From a virus, in IMG/VR virus record IMGVR_UViG_3300023184_008808, positions 1 through 64,000 of that record: a stretch of DNA of 64,000 nucleotides. The stretch is one strand, 5' to 3'. Below the pieces are notes generated by a model that was not told where the DNA came from, made no database searches, and saw only the letters and a program-made list of their open reading frames with translations. A program made the position numbers and the translations under genes. Shown piece after piece: positions 43,161 through 50,880 of the stretch; position 1 is the stretch's first letter, and each line of letters begins with the position of its first letter.

Positions 43161-43913
43161 TTGAACAGACCTTTGCTTATATTGAGCATGCCAAATTGTG
43201 GTTCAGACTGGCTTGTATCTACTATTCAGAAAAGCAATCTAGATTTAATTTATAATAGAGAATTTTTCAATCCAGCCGTTAATATTCAACACAGAGATGT
43301 TATTAAGCAAGCATTTGGTAGTGAGTATGTTGGCAATTATAAAAATATAGCACATTTTGATTATGAATCTTGTGACAAGGTTTTTAAACAAACTTGGGAA
43401 AAGACAAATTTTAATTTTACAAAAGAAAATTATTCAGCGTTTAAGATTCCTTATTTTTTTGATAAATTCTTTTGTTTTGCTTTTATTCGAGATGTTAGAC
43501 AATCTCTTCCGGGATCTCGTACCATACAAGTTTCTTCTTGGTATGATGCAATTTATCAATCTATGTTGTGTAATTTAGATAGTTTGTCCGATTGGATTAA
43601 AGATGCCATAAAAAAATTCACAAGTGAAAATCGTTCAACTTATGAAGAAAATGTGTTTGCTTTTTTGTTGTATCAAAAAATATTAGTTGAAATGTGCAAA
43701 GTTCATGGAATCACCGTTATAGAGTACAAAAATCTCATGCAATTTGATCGTGATAAATTAACTGACTATTTAAAGATTTTTGAAAATTATCTCAATGTTA
43801 AATCATGGGTTAATCATATAGTTAGCAGTCGAAAAAATCATAGACGGAATTTTAATTCAACTAATGGTGAATGGATTTTACAAAAATTTTCTGATTTAAA
43901 GTGTGGAACATGA
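43161..43913 (+). CDS. Sulfotransferase-like protein
   Basis: 250 aa. SMPNCGSDWLVSTI near the N-terminus fits the 5'-phosphosulfate loop (xxxRSGSxWL); FAFIRDVRQSLPGS fits the 3'-phosphate loop (xxRdPr..xxS). The basic residue of the first loop is replaced (N/C), so activity is uncertain. If active it would use PAPS to sulfate a glycan. TTG start with GGAG upstream. Confidence 0.65.
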   Translation: MNRPLLILSMPNCGSDWLVSTIQKSNLDLIYNREFFNPAVNIQHRDVIKQAFGSEYVGNYKNIAHFDYESCDKVFKQTWEKTNFNFTKENYSAFKIPYFFDKFFCFAFIRDVRQSLPGSRTIQVSSWYDAIYQSMLCNLDSLSDWIKDAIKKFTSENRSTYEENVFAFLLYQKILVEMCKVHGITVIEYKNLMQFDRDKLTDYLKIFENYLNVKSWVNHIVSSRKNHRRNFNSTNGEWILQKFSDLKCGT

Positions 43914-44314
43914 GCGTAAAGCAAGTTATTGTGTGGCGACATGATTTAAATTGTCGAATGGGTAAAAAAATGGCACAGGCTGGACATGCAGCTTTGGCTG
44001 ATTTTTTTTCTAGCTTTCAAAATCATGTTGATGCTTATGGAAATGTTTCATTTCAAATGACCGCAGAGCAATTTGAATGGTATCTTAATAATCGAAAAAA
44101 GATAGTTCTTAGGGTTGATAGTGAATCAGATTTATTGCTTCTAAAGCAACGAGGCGAAGAAATGGGGCTTCCTGTTTATTTGATCACAGACGATGGTTTG
44201 ACCGAATGGGAAAATCCTACCAATACTTGTTTAGCTATTGGGCCTGCCAATGAAGCTGCAATAGATTTATTGACTGGAGAAAACGGACCCTTAGGAAAAT
44301 TAAAACTATTATAG
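43910..44314 (+). CDS. pth2: Peptidyl-tRNA hydrolase, Pth2 type
   Basis: 134 aa. VKQVIVWRHDLNCRMGKKMA and QAGHAALADFF match the Pth2 catalytic region (R..L.M..GK.aaQ..HA); KIVLRVDSESDLLLLKQRGEE, LPVYLITDDGLTEW and TCLAIGPANEAAIDLLTG complete the fold. Frees tRNA from dropped peptidyl-tRNA. Pth2 is typical of archaea and eukaryotes and uncommon in bacteria. ATG overlaps the preceding stop. Confidence 0.9.
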   Translation: MSVKQVIVWRHDLNCRMGKKMAQAGHAALADFFSSFQNHVDAYGNVSFQMTAEQFEWYLNNRKKIVLRVDSESDLLLLKQRGEEMGLPVYLITDDGLTEWENPTNTCLAIGPANEAAIDLLTGENGPLGKLKLL

Positions 44315-44324
44315 GAATGCTTAT

Positions 44325-44822
44325 ATGTATTTTTATTTCCCGCAAATGTTAAAAGCTGATCAATGTGATATGTTGAATCAGTTTGCTTTTGAAAAATTGA
44401 AAAACAACCAGATGGAATGTGAGTCTCAAAAAGAATGTCTTGGTAGATCATATGGAATTGGAGGCTTGCCTCCATTCGAAGGACTTCTTCATCAATTAAC
44501 ACCAATCATAGAAAACGCAACAGGCATTAAGGGATTAGAGGCTCAAAACTCTTTTGTAAGATTTTATTTTAATGGTGGAAAAATGCTCCGCCATGTAGAT
44601 CGTGCAGGTTTAGATATAACATTGTCTCTTTGCACTTATAGTAACATTGAAAAGCCATGGCCTTTATATTTTGAGGTTGATGGAAAAATTGCTTCAGTGA
44701 ATACTCAGGTAGGAGATGGAGTTATGATAGCTGGTACTAAAATGCATCACTGGCGTGATGATTTGATTTGCAATGAAGATCAGTTTGTTATTCAATCTTT
44801 TTATCACTGGCGCATACCTTAA
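44325..44822 (+). CDS. Small 2OG-Fe(II) oxygenase
   Basis: 165 aa. FVRFYFNGGKMLRHVDRAGLD (HxD with His and Asp), then GDGVMIAGTKMHHWRDD (distal His) in a jelly-roll layout of the prolyl-4-hydroxylase type. The 2OG-binding Arg is not certain. SD TAGGAA. Probably hydroxylates a protein or nucleic acid. Confidence 0.72.
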   Translation: MYFYFPQMLKADQCDMLNQFAFEKLKNNQMECESQKECLGRSYGIGGLPPFEGLLHQLTPIIENATGIKGLEAQNSFVRFYFNGGKMLRHVDRAGLDITLSLCTYSNIEKPWPLYFEVDGKIASVNTQVGDGVMIAGTKMHHWRDDLICNEDQFVIQSFYHWRIP

Positions 44823-44844
44823 TACGGTAAAAAAGCTTGTAATA

Positions 44845-44878
44845 CTCCTGACATAAATCAATAAATATGTCAATGGAG
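44845..44878 (+). promoter_or_regulatory. Hairpin that can mask the SD of the HNH gene
   Basis: CTCC (44845-44848)+TGACATA pairs with TATGTCA (44866-44872)+AT+GGAG (44875-44878). GGAGG is the SD for GTG 44884. Confidence 0.6.
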
Positions 44879-44883
44879 GTTTT

Positions 44884-45495
44884 GTGATAGCTAACCGTAA
44901 AGTGCTCGTTCTCAATAAATCGTGGCAACCGGTTTCGGTTGTCACATTAGAAAAAGCCCTTTCTAAATTGCTTGCAACATATTCAGATGGCACGCCTAAA
45001 GCCAAAATAATTGATGCTGTTCATGATTTTGCTAATTACACTTGGGAAGATTGGAGTAAATTAAAGCCATCTGAAAATGAATTAAAAATTCGTACAGTAA
45101 CTGCAGTCTTTCGAGTTCCTGAAATTATACAATATACAAAATACAATCGTCCTCCAATGCATCGAGTGAGCTATAACCGTCGAACAATATATCGTCGTGA
45201 CAATTATACATGTCAATATTGTGGTAAATCTAAGAATACGAATGAAATATCTCTTGATCATGTTATTCCAAGATGTCAAGGTGGTTTAACATGTTGGGAA
45301 AATATTGTTGTAGCGTGTACTGATTGCAATTCTCGCAAAGCAGGTCGAACCCCAGAGCAAGCAAGAATGAAGCTGCTCAAAAAGCCTATTCGTCCAAAAT
45401 ACAATTTTTTAATTGAAGATATAAGGGTTGATAGTTGGCAAACTTTTATAGGCGAAGCTTATTGGAATTGTGAATTAGAAAACGATATGGACTAG
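44884..45495 (+). CDS. HNH endonuclease
   Basis: 203 aa. KVLVLNKSWQPVSVVTLEKAL at the N-terminus, then the HNH zinc finger: YTCQYCGKS, ISLDHVIPRCQGG, CWENIVVACTDCNSRKAG. This family is frequent in bacteria and phages; it may be a free-standing homing endonuclease or a packaging/repair nuclease. GTG start. Confidence 0.88.
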   Translation: MIANRKVLVLNKSWQPVSVVTLEKALSKLLATYSDGTPKAKIIDAVHDFANYTWEDWSKLKPSENELKIRTVTAVFRVPEIIQYTKYNRPPMHRVSYNRRTIYRRDNYTCQYCGKSKNTNEISLDHVIPRCQGGLTCWENIVVACTDCNSRKAGRTPEQARMKLLKKPIRPKYNFLIEDIRVDSWQTFIGEAYWNCELENDMD

Positions 45496-45587
45496 ATTAT
45501 TTTAACATTTTAGATTATATTCTTTAAGTTGTTTGTTTTTATTTTTAAAACGCAATTGGCGTTTGGCAACTTTTTGGATATTTGATC

Positions 45588-46760
45588 ATGACATCTTTTA
45601 TCACGATTGCAGCATCTTTGGTTGGATTATTTGCTTTCGTTCGTTACATCATTCTTGTTGAGGTGCGTGTTGATAGTAATACATACAAAATGATTTATGA
45701 TTATTTTTTAAATGAATCTAAATTTATTGTTACCGAAGAATTCACAACAAAAGTGCGTCATCCAATTCAATATACAATAATTAGCATGTCTAAAAAAGCA
45801 CCGTGGTTTTATCTTAGTCATAACGAGCGTTTAATGCAAGCTGGTTGGCAATCTAAAGATTTTGTAACTGTTATTACATGTATGCGTTGGAACTATAACA
45901 CTTTAAGGCATTTTCTTAATGTTACTTTGAAAGAAATTGCTCTTGCCACAAATGGCGTTCCTGTTCAAATTTTATTGCCCTATCATGCTGATAAAATTGG
46001 TGCTCTTAAGAATCAAGCTCCAGAACCTATTGTTGATTCTTTTTTGTGGAAAGATATTGATGAAGAGGTTTCTCAAGTGGTTGCTGGAAAACGACAAAAA
46101 ACTGGAGCTTTGTTGTATGGCCCTCCGGGAAATGGAAAGACCAGTTTGGTTAAGTATCTTTGTACTAAATATCGATTGCCGATCATGATTTTTACTTTAG
46201 ATCCTCAATGGAACAATCATGATTTGCTTTTAGTTTTTTCTAACATTCCTCCAAATTGCATAGTTTTAATGGAAGACTTTGACAATTATTTCAAAGGCCG
46301 AGAATGTCTTTTTGGTGGTTCAGAAAAGAACATGGTGCGTTTCACTTATGATGTTATTTTGAATGGACTAGATGGTGTTTTTAACTCATACGAAGGTGTA
46401 ATCTTCATCATGACAGTTAACAACATTGATCATGTTGATGCGGCACTTAAGGATCGCCCTAGTCGTTTTAAATATACAAAGAACTTTGGCAATCCTTCGT
46501 TGGAAGTGAGAAGAAAATTACTGAATGGAGATTGGGCAGATAAATCAGAAGGTCTTAATCTTGATCAAATATTTCGCTTGCAAGAATATCAACGAGATGG
46601 CCACAGCTTTGTTGAATCCATGCGTAGATTAGAGCAAGAGTTAACTCCGCTTATTGAGCAAAAAGCTAAAAGCATTTATGAAAAAAGACTTTCTTTAGGT
46701 ATTGATGGCACAGCAAATGAAGATTGGGTTAATGCTGAAAAAGAACTCACATTAAAGTAA
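45588..46760 (+). CDS. Membrane-anchored AAA ATPase, BCS1-like
   Basis: 390 aa. N-terminal membrane segment (FITIAASLVGLFAFVRYIIL), a ~150-aa middle domain, then AAA core: ALLYGPPGNGKTSL, CIVLMEDFDNYF, MTVNNIDHVDAALKDRPSRF. ATG 45588 preferred over TTG 45582. BCS1-type proteins translocate folded substrates; the phage role is unknown. Its stop overlaps the convergent gene by 14 nt. Confidence 0.8.
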   Translation: MTSFITIAASLVGLFAFVRYIILVEVRVDSNTYKMIYDYFLNESKFIVTEEFTTKVRHPIQYTIISMSKKAPWFYLSHNERLMQAGWQSKDFVTVITCMRWNYNTLRHFLNVTLKEIALATNGVPVQILLPYHADKIGALKNQAPEPIVDSFLWKDIDEEVSQVVAGKRQKTGALLYGPPGNGKTSLVKYLCTKYRLPIMIFTLDPQWNNHDLLLVFSNIPPNCIVLMEDFDNYFKGRECLFGGSEKNMVRFTYDVILNGLDGVFNSYEGVIFIMTVNNIDHVDAALKDRPSRFKYTKNFGNPSLEVRRKLLNGDWADKSEGLNLDQIFRLQEYQRDGHSFVESMRRLEQELTPLIEQKAKSIYEKRLSLGIDGTANEDWVNAEKELTLK

Positions 46761-47655
46761 AGTCTATTGATTCAATTTCAAGAAGTGATTTCGGAAAAGA
46801 ATCACCATTTGCAAATTCTGGATTTGTGCTTTTCATCCATTTCTCTTTGATGCGCTTTTGAATTGTTGGATTTTGAATGAAGAAGAATTCTACATCACGC
46901 TTATTTATGTTTTCTCTAAGAATGCTAAGTCCTGCATCGGCAAAAAGTTTTTTATATGATTGAATTGGGTCAAAAAGTTTTTGCACTGGTTGAGTTTTTA
47001 TGCCCATTTTGAGCAATTCTTCTTCATTAAATACAAGATGTATAAATGCTTTGTTGAGATCTTTATAAGCATGTGCTCCATTGCGACTACACCAAGGGTG
47101 ACAACGCACAAAAACTCTTCCGCTTTCACTTTTTATTGATTTAATTTTATTGAAGTTAATATTTTCACAATGATCAATCACATCATTTAAAATGATGACA
47201 TCATATGGCCCCATGTCAATCACATCTTGCCAATTGGTTGTATATTTTAAACAATCCATTTTTTCAAAATCATTCCATTTATTATCTTTAAGATCAAATC
47301 CAATTGCCATTTGAGGAAAGAAAAGATTCGCTATAACAAATGGCAAATACCCAGAGCCAGTTCCAAAATCTAAAACTTTTTTATCTATAATATCAGATGT
47401 AACAAGAGTGCTGATAATATTGGAAGCTTGATTTACTTTATCTTCAAAGCTATTTTGGTTAATAAAATCAGCATCAACGGCTTCTGGCCAATCTTTTGAT
47501 TTGCAAAGAATTCTAAGTTCTGTTATTTCTCGTAATCTATCCTCTTCGTTTTCAGGATTTTTTTGAAACACTCCTTTAGTTTCAGCTAAATTTTTCATAA
47601 AAGCAAGCATGCTTTCAAGCTGAGAGATAAAGGTGTTTATTGTTTTGATTTCCAT
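46747..47655 (-). CDS. SAM-dependent methyltransferase
   Basis: 302 aa. KKVLDFGTGSGYLPFVIA is motif I; IGFDLKD motif II; YDVIILNDVIDHCE motif IV. The N-terminal ~100 aa is a helical domain. Class I fold; substrate unknown, small molecules or glycans likely given GT neighbours. Confidence 0.82.
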   Translation of the reverse strand: MEIKTINTFISQLESMLAFMKNLAETKGVFQKNPENEEDRLREITELRILCKSKDWPEAVDADFINQNSFEDKVNQASNIISTLVTSDIIDKKVLDFGTGSGYLPFVIANLFFPQMAIGFDLKDNKWNDFEKMDCLKYTTNWQDVIDMGPYDVIILNDVIDHCENINFNKIKSIKSESGRVFVRCHPWCSRNGAHAYKDLNKAFIHLVFNEEELLKMGIKTQPVQKLFDPIQSYKKLFADAGLSILRENINKRDVEFFFIQNPTIQKRIKEKWMKSTNPEFANGDSFPKSLLEIESIDFTLM

Positions 47656-47715
47656 GTTTTTGTTCTCTGTTACTTATCTTAAATTATAGTTTGTTTAATA
47701 TGAATCGGGGTAGTT

Positions 47716-48246
47716 GTGGAAGATTTTCGTATTTCTTCGCCTTTTGTGTTGTCTGTTGTTTTTGATCTTACATCTCAACGAGAAGCAGGCGGTAAAAAGT
47801 ATTTTGATATAATCGTTCAAAAACTTAGGGAATTTACCACAAATGGCTCACAAAACATTGTTTATGTAGCGCATCCAGATAATAAAATGCCTCGAAATGC
47901 TTCGGAAAGTCATGCTCAATTGATTCAATATGTTGAGCCAGTTTCTAGGTCAATGAGAGATGAAATCAGGAGAGCAGTAACTACTATTGGTGAATATTCA
48001 GATGATGTTCGCAAACGAGTTATTTTTTTTACAGATAGATATAAATCTACTATGAGTTCACAGTTTTTGTCTGGTTTTTTGGAGAACAAAGGAAGACACT
48101 ATGATTGTGATATCATTCTTTGTGCAGTGGGAAATTATGCTGATTACAAAAATTTAGAATCTTTGGCTTCTAAAAATGATGCAAAAGCAATAAAAGTCGT
48201 CACTGAAGAGCAAATCATCAATTTTTTAAAGAGGCTTGAAGACTAA
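47716..48246 (+). CDS. Hypothetical protein, von Willebrand A-like
   Basis: 176 aa. LSVVFDLTSQREAGGKKYFD and KRVIFFTDRYKS and CDIILCAVGNYADYKNLESLAS resemble the strand order of a VWA domain, with DLTSQ in place of DxSxS. GTG start without a clear SD. Tentative. Confidence 0.55.
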   Translation: MEDFRISSPFVLSVVFDLTSQREAGGKKYFDIIVQKLREFTTNGSQNIVYVAHPDNKMPRNASESHAQLIQYVEPVSRSMRDEIRRAVTTIGEYSDDVRKRVIFFTDRYKSTMSSQFLSGFLENKGRHYDCDIILCAVGNYADYKNLESLASKNDAKAIKVVTEEQIINFLKRLED

Positions 48247-49025
48247 TGGCAGATATAGTAGCAATAAATCGAACTGTAGTTGCAGACAGTTTTAATATGC
48301 AGCCTGTTGAAATTATCATCCCTTTTTATAATCAGTCTACTAAAGTGGTGAATTTGATTCAGGATATTTTTTTGACTGTTCAGCGGAATCGTTATTTGAT
48401 AACTTTGGTTGATGATGGATCTAAAAATCCAGATTTTATTAAGCAGTTAGAAGAAAAGAAAATTCCCGGTCTTCGCTTTATCATTCATGAAAAAAATAGT
48501 GGTTTTGGTGCCGCTGTTAACAATGCTTTAAGATATCCTTTTAGTGATAATATAAACTGGGTTTGCATACTTCATTCTGATGTGCGAATTAGTGATGCTA
48601 ATTGGCTTTACAATCTTGGCACTTCGATGAATAAATTAAAAAGTAAAGGTGTAAAAATGATAGCACCTTTAACAAACAACCCGGTTGTAGACAATCCATT
48701 GTTGAAAGCAGATAAGGCAACTTATAAGGATGATATTATTTTGACTGAAGGATTTTTACCATTTTACTGTGTTTTTGCTCATAGACAATTGTTTAACACT
48801 GTTGGTTTATTGCCCGAATACCCATATGCAGGTGTGGAGGTCGAAGTTTATGCTAAGGCCATGAAGGAAAAGGGTTTTTTTCAAGCTGTTTGTAATTCTA
48901 GTTGGGTTCAGCATGAGGGTCGTGGAACACTTAAACATTTAGATAACAATAAAAAGGTGCAAGAAATATTGCGAAAAGTAAAAGAGTCTAAGCTTGAAAA
49001 GCCTGAAAATAAAGCACAAGAATAG
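48246..49025 (+). CDS. GT2 family glycosyltransferase
   Basis: 259 aa. EIIIPFYNQSTKVVNLIQDI, ITLVDDGSKNPDF, KNSGFGAAVNNAL and the metal motif LHSDVRISD are GT-A/GT2 hallmarks. ATG overlaps the previous stop (TAATG). Third of four GT2 proteins. Confidence 0.85.
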   Translation: MADIVAINRTVVADSFNMQPVEIIIPFYNQSTKVVNLIQDIFLTVQRNRYLITLVDDGSKNPDFIKQLEEKKIPGLRFIIHEKNSGFGAAVNNALRYPFSDNINWVCILHSDVRISDANWLYNLGTSMNKLKSKGVKMIAPLTNNPVVDNPLLKADKATYKDDIILTEGFLPFYCVFAHRQLFNTVGLLPEYPYAGVEVEVYAKAMKEKGFFQAVCNSSWVQHEGRGTLKHLDNNKKVQEILRKVKESKLEKPENKAQE

Positions 49026-49033
49026 TATATAAT
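49003..49033 (+). promoter_or_regulatory. Promoter with perfect TATAAT
   Basis: -10 TATAAT (49028-49033); the -35 is weak (CTGAAA at 49003-49008 with a 19-nt spacer). In front of the small gene at 49064. Confidence 0.5.
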
Positions 49034-49063
49034 ATGAGTTAAGCTTATAAAGGAGACACTCTC

Positions 49064-49219
49064 ATGCGCTGCAAAAAAGATGACGGAACATATACAATGA
49101 CTACTTGGAAATATTTCACAGCCCAATGTACTCGCAATCAACAGGCTTTAGGCATTTGCTCCGGTACTTCAGGTGCTTTTGTACCTGCAATTACCGTTTG
49201 TCTTCAAAGACTGTTCTAA
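49064..49219 (+). CDS. Small protein in its own transcription unit
   Basis: 51 aa with three Cys residues outside the N-terminus (AQCTRNQ, GICSGTSG, TVCLQRLF) plus Cys3. SD AAAGGAGA and a perfect -10 upstream, a perfect terminator downstream. No family recognised. The strong signals imply high expression. Confidence 0.65.
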   Translation: MRCKKDDGTYTMTTWKYFTAQCTRNQQALGICSGTSGAFVPAITVCLQRLF

Positions 49220-49248
49220 TATAGAATAAAATGCCCCAATTACCTAGA

Positions 49249-49278
49249 CGACCTACTTTAAAGTAGGTCGTTTTTTTT
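49249..49278 (+). terminator. Rho-independent terminator
   Basis: CGACCTAC-TTTAAA-GTAGGTCG (49249-49270, perfect) followed by eight T. Confidence 0.93.
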
Positions 49279-49393
49279 GTTTCTAGTTGATCTTGATTTT
49301 GTTTTATTTTTAGATTAGGGTTTGCTATCTTTTGGTTTGCTTGACCAAAATTGCTTTTTTCATTTTAAATCATCAAGCGAAAGGATTTGTAAG

Positions 49394-49591
49394 ATGTTGC
49401 TTTTAAAGCGCAGAATCGATCAAAGCATTATGGTGGGGGATATGAAAGTTACCGTTATAAAGATAACTCAGAACGAAGTCATGTTGGGAATTGATGGTGA
49501 TAGACGAGTAATTGTTCATCGTAAAGAAATTTACGATAAAATTCAAAAGGAAAACAATGTCAAAACCGAGAAGTTGCCCGCACTGTCATGA
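49394..49591 (+). CDS. csrA: CsrA-family RNA-binding regulator
   Basis: 65 aa. MLLLKRRIDQSIMVGDMKVT then VIKITQNEVMLGIDGDRRVIVHRKEIY, the CsrA strand order with the basic RxxxQ/R...VHRxEIY RNA-binding ends. SD AAAGGA at 49380-49385. CsrA binds GGA in leader hairpins and blocks or activates translation. A second copy is at 52572. Confidence 0.9.
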   Translation: MLLLKRRIDQSIMVGDMKVTVIKITQNEVMLGIDGDRRVIVHRKEIYDKIQKENNVKTEKLPALS

Positions 49592-49910
49592 AATTTTACC
49601 AATCAGCAATGGCTTTACTTTTGACCATACATTGAACCTAGTTTGTTCCTCTTGTAGCAAAGTTGTTTATCAAGCTCAACAGGTGTCAATCTCAAGGAAT
49701 GAGGGTTTAAATAGTGATTTCAATAATAACGCAGATATACAACTATCTGAACAAGGAGCTTTTTGCAGGGAGTTTGTCCTCACCTCAAATTCAATATCGA
49801 ATGAATCGCAAATATGCGATGCGGTGGGAGAGCGAGACGAACATCTTGCACATAGGGGCCGATTTCATCGATTTAAATCTTATAAACACTGGAATCTTCT
49901 TAATCCATGA
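49557..49910 (+). CDS. Zinc-ribbon protein overlapping csrA and the SprT-like gene
   Basis: 117 aa. The first 45 residues are a convincing zinc ribbon (SCPHCHEI...VCSSCSKVV). Starts inside csrA (35-nt overlap, SD AAAGGA) and shares its last 197 nt with the next gene in another frame, so its C-terminal half is probably unconstrained. Could be a short ribbon read before a frameshift into the SprT-like frame. Confidence 0.5.
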   Translation: MSKPRSCPHCHEILPISNGFTFDHTLNLVCSSCSKVVYQAQQVSISRNEGLNSDFNNNADIQLSEQGAFCREFVLTSNSISNESQICDAVGERDEHLAHRGRFHRFKSYKHWNLLNP

Positions 49911-50346
49911 AATGGTTCATATCTTAAATAAAAATAAGAACATTGTTGATGTTTCTGCCAACCAATATCACAAATTGGAATTTGCTTCTGTTGCAGCAAA
50001 CCTTGGATTCTATGTTTTGCGACACAAAACTCAAGGCTGGAGCATCACTCAAACAAATATACCTTCTTCTTTAAAAGAGGATCATATTGATCCTGTTCCA
50101 GAAAAATTAAATAAACTTATCTTTGTTCTTAAAAATATTCCAGTTAGTGTAAAGAATTTTGAAAAACAAATGAAGAATTTTATTGATTTAAGGAATCAAT
50201 CTAAGCCAATAAAGTCTTTCTTTTTAAAATACCAATGTCAATGTCCTCCGCCATATAACAGCATTCGATCTGGCCGTCGCCCAGATAGTCCAAATGCTCC
50301 TGAAGTTTTTTGTAAAAAATGTCAATCTGACTTTGTTTGTTCTTAG
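49714..50346 (+). CDS. SprT-like metallopeptidase
   Basis: 210 aa. Helix YNYLNKELFAGSL, strand region, HEMVH in FLIHEMVHILN (two zinc His and Glu), and a C-terminal zinc ribbon-like part (CQCPPPYN... CKKCQ). SprT/Spartan relatives cut DNA-protein crosslinks. GTG start at 49714 with GAGGGT eight bases upstream. Confidence 0.78.
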   Translation: MISIITQIYNYLNKELFAGSLSSPQIQYRMNRKYAMRWESETNILHIGADFIDLNLINTGIFLIHEMVHILNKNKNIVDVSANQYHKLEFASVAANLGFYVLRHKTQGWSITQTNIPSSLKEDHIDPVPEKLNKLIFVLKNIPVSVKNFEKQMKNFIDLRNQSKPIKSFFLKYQCQCPPPYNSIRSGRRPDSPNAPEVFCKKCQSDFVCS

Positions 50347-50699
50347 TGAATGCTAGCTTCTGGATCAAATCGTTTTATGATTTTTATGTAAATGATATAC
50401 AAAAGAATAGTAGTAATGGTAAATTCAAGGAAACTGCCAATGAATTTACCAATTTCAAAGTCCATACCATTAGTCGGGCTAAAAATTAACAGTCTCCAAT
50501 CGCCGCCAGTTGCTGTTACTGTAAATTTTATGATTGGCATGATGATAGATTCAGAGATTGCCGTCACAAATTTTTGCATAGAATTTGCCATGATTAGTGC
50601 AAGAGCCATGGCAAACAAGTTTTTACCAAAGGCAAATTTCTTGTAATCGTTAAATTCTTGCTGAATTTTCTCGGTGTTTACAAACTTTTTTTCTTCCAT
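50343..50699 (-). CDS. mscL: MscL-like mechanosensitive channel
   Basis: 118 aa. An N-terminal amphipathic stretch, then FGKNLFAMALALIMANSMQK (TM1, close to MscL [20 protein letters not shown]), VTAISESIIMPII, and TM2 IGSFLEFTITTILLYIIYIKII. Forms a tension-gated pore in bacteria. In a phage it could affect osmotic balance or lysis. Length and topology fit the family; the sequence is divergent. Confidence 0.72.
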   Translation of the reverse strand: MEEKKFVNTEKIQQEFNDYKKFAFGKNLFAMALALIMANSMQKFVTAISESIIMPIIKFTVTATGGDWRLLIFSPTNGMDFEIGKFIGSFLEFTITTILLYIIYIKIIKRFDPEASIH

Positions 50700-50770
50700 G
50701 TTTTATTTACGACAGACAGCTTTACAAAAAATAACTTCTTAGGTAAGATCACTTCATGTAATCGTCCAGA

Positions 50771-50818
50771 GCGAGGTGATGGAGCCTCGCTGTCTGACAC
50801 GCCGCCTGTTTAGGCGTC
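50771..50818 (+). promoter_or_regulatory. Structured leader of the ParB-like gene
   Basis: Two GC-rich hairpins: GCGAGG/CCTCGC (50771-50776 and 50785-50790) and ACGCC/GGCGT (50799-50803 and 50813-50817). They stand out in an AT-rich region, about 65-110 nt before the start at 50881. Possibly a cis-regulatory RNA. Confidence 0.45.
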
Positions 50819-50880
50819 AAATTTACCTTTGGAGTGTTTCCAAGGGAGTTTCGTGTGTCCATTCGTTAAGGATAACAAGT

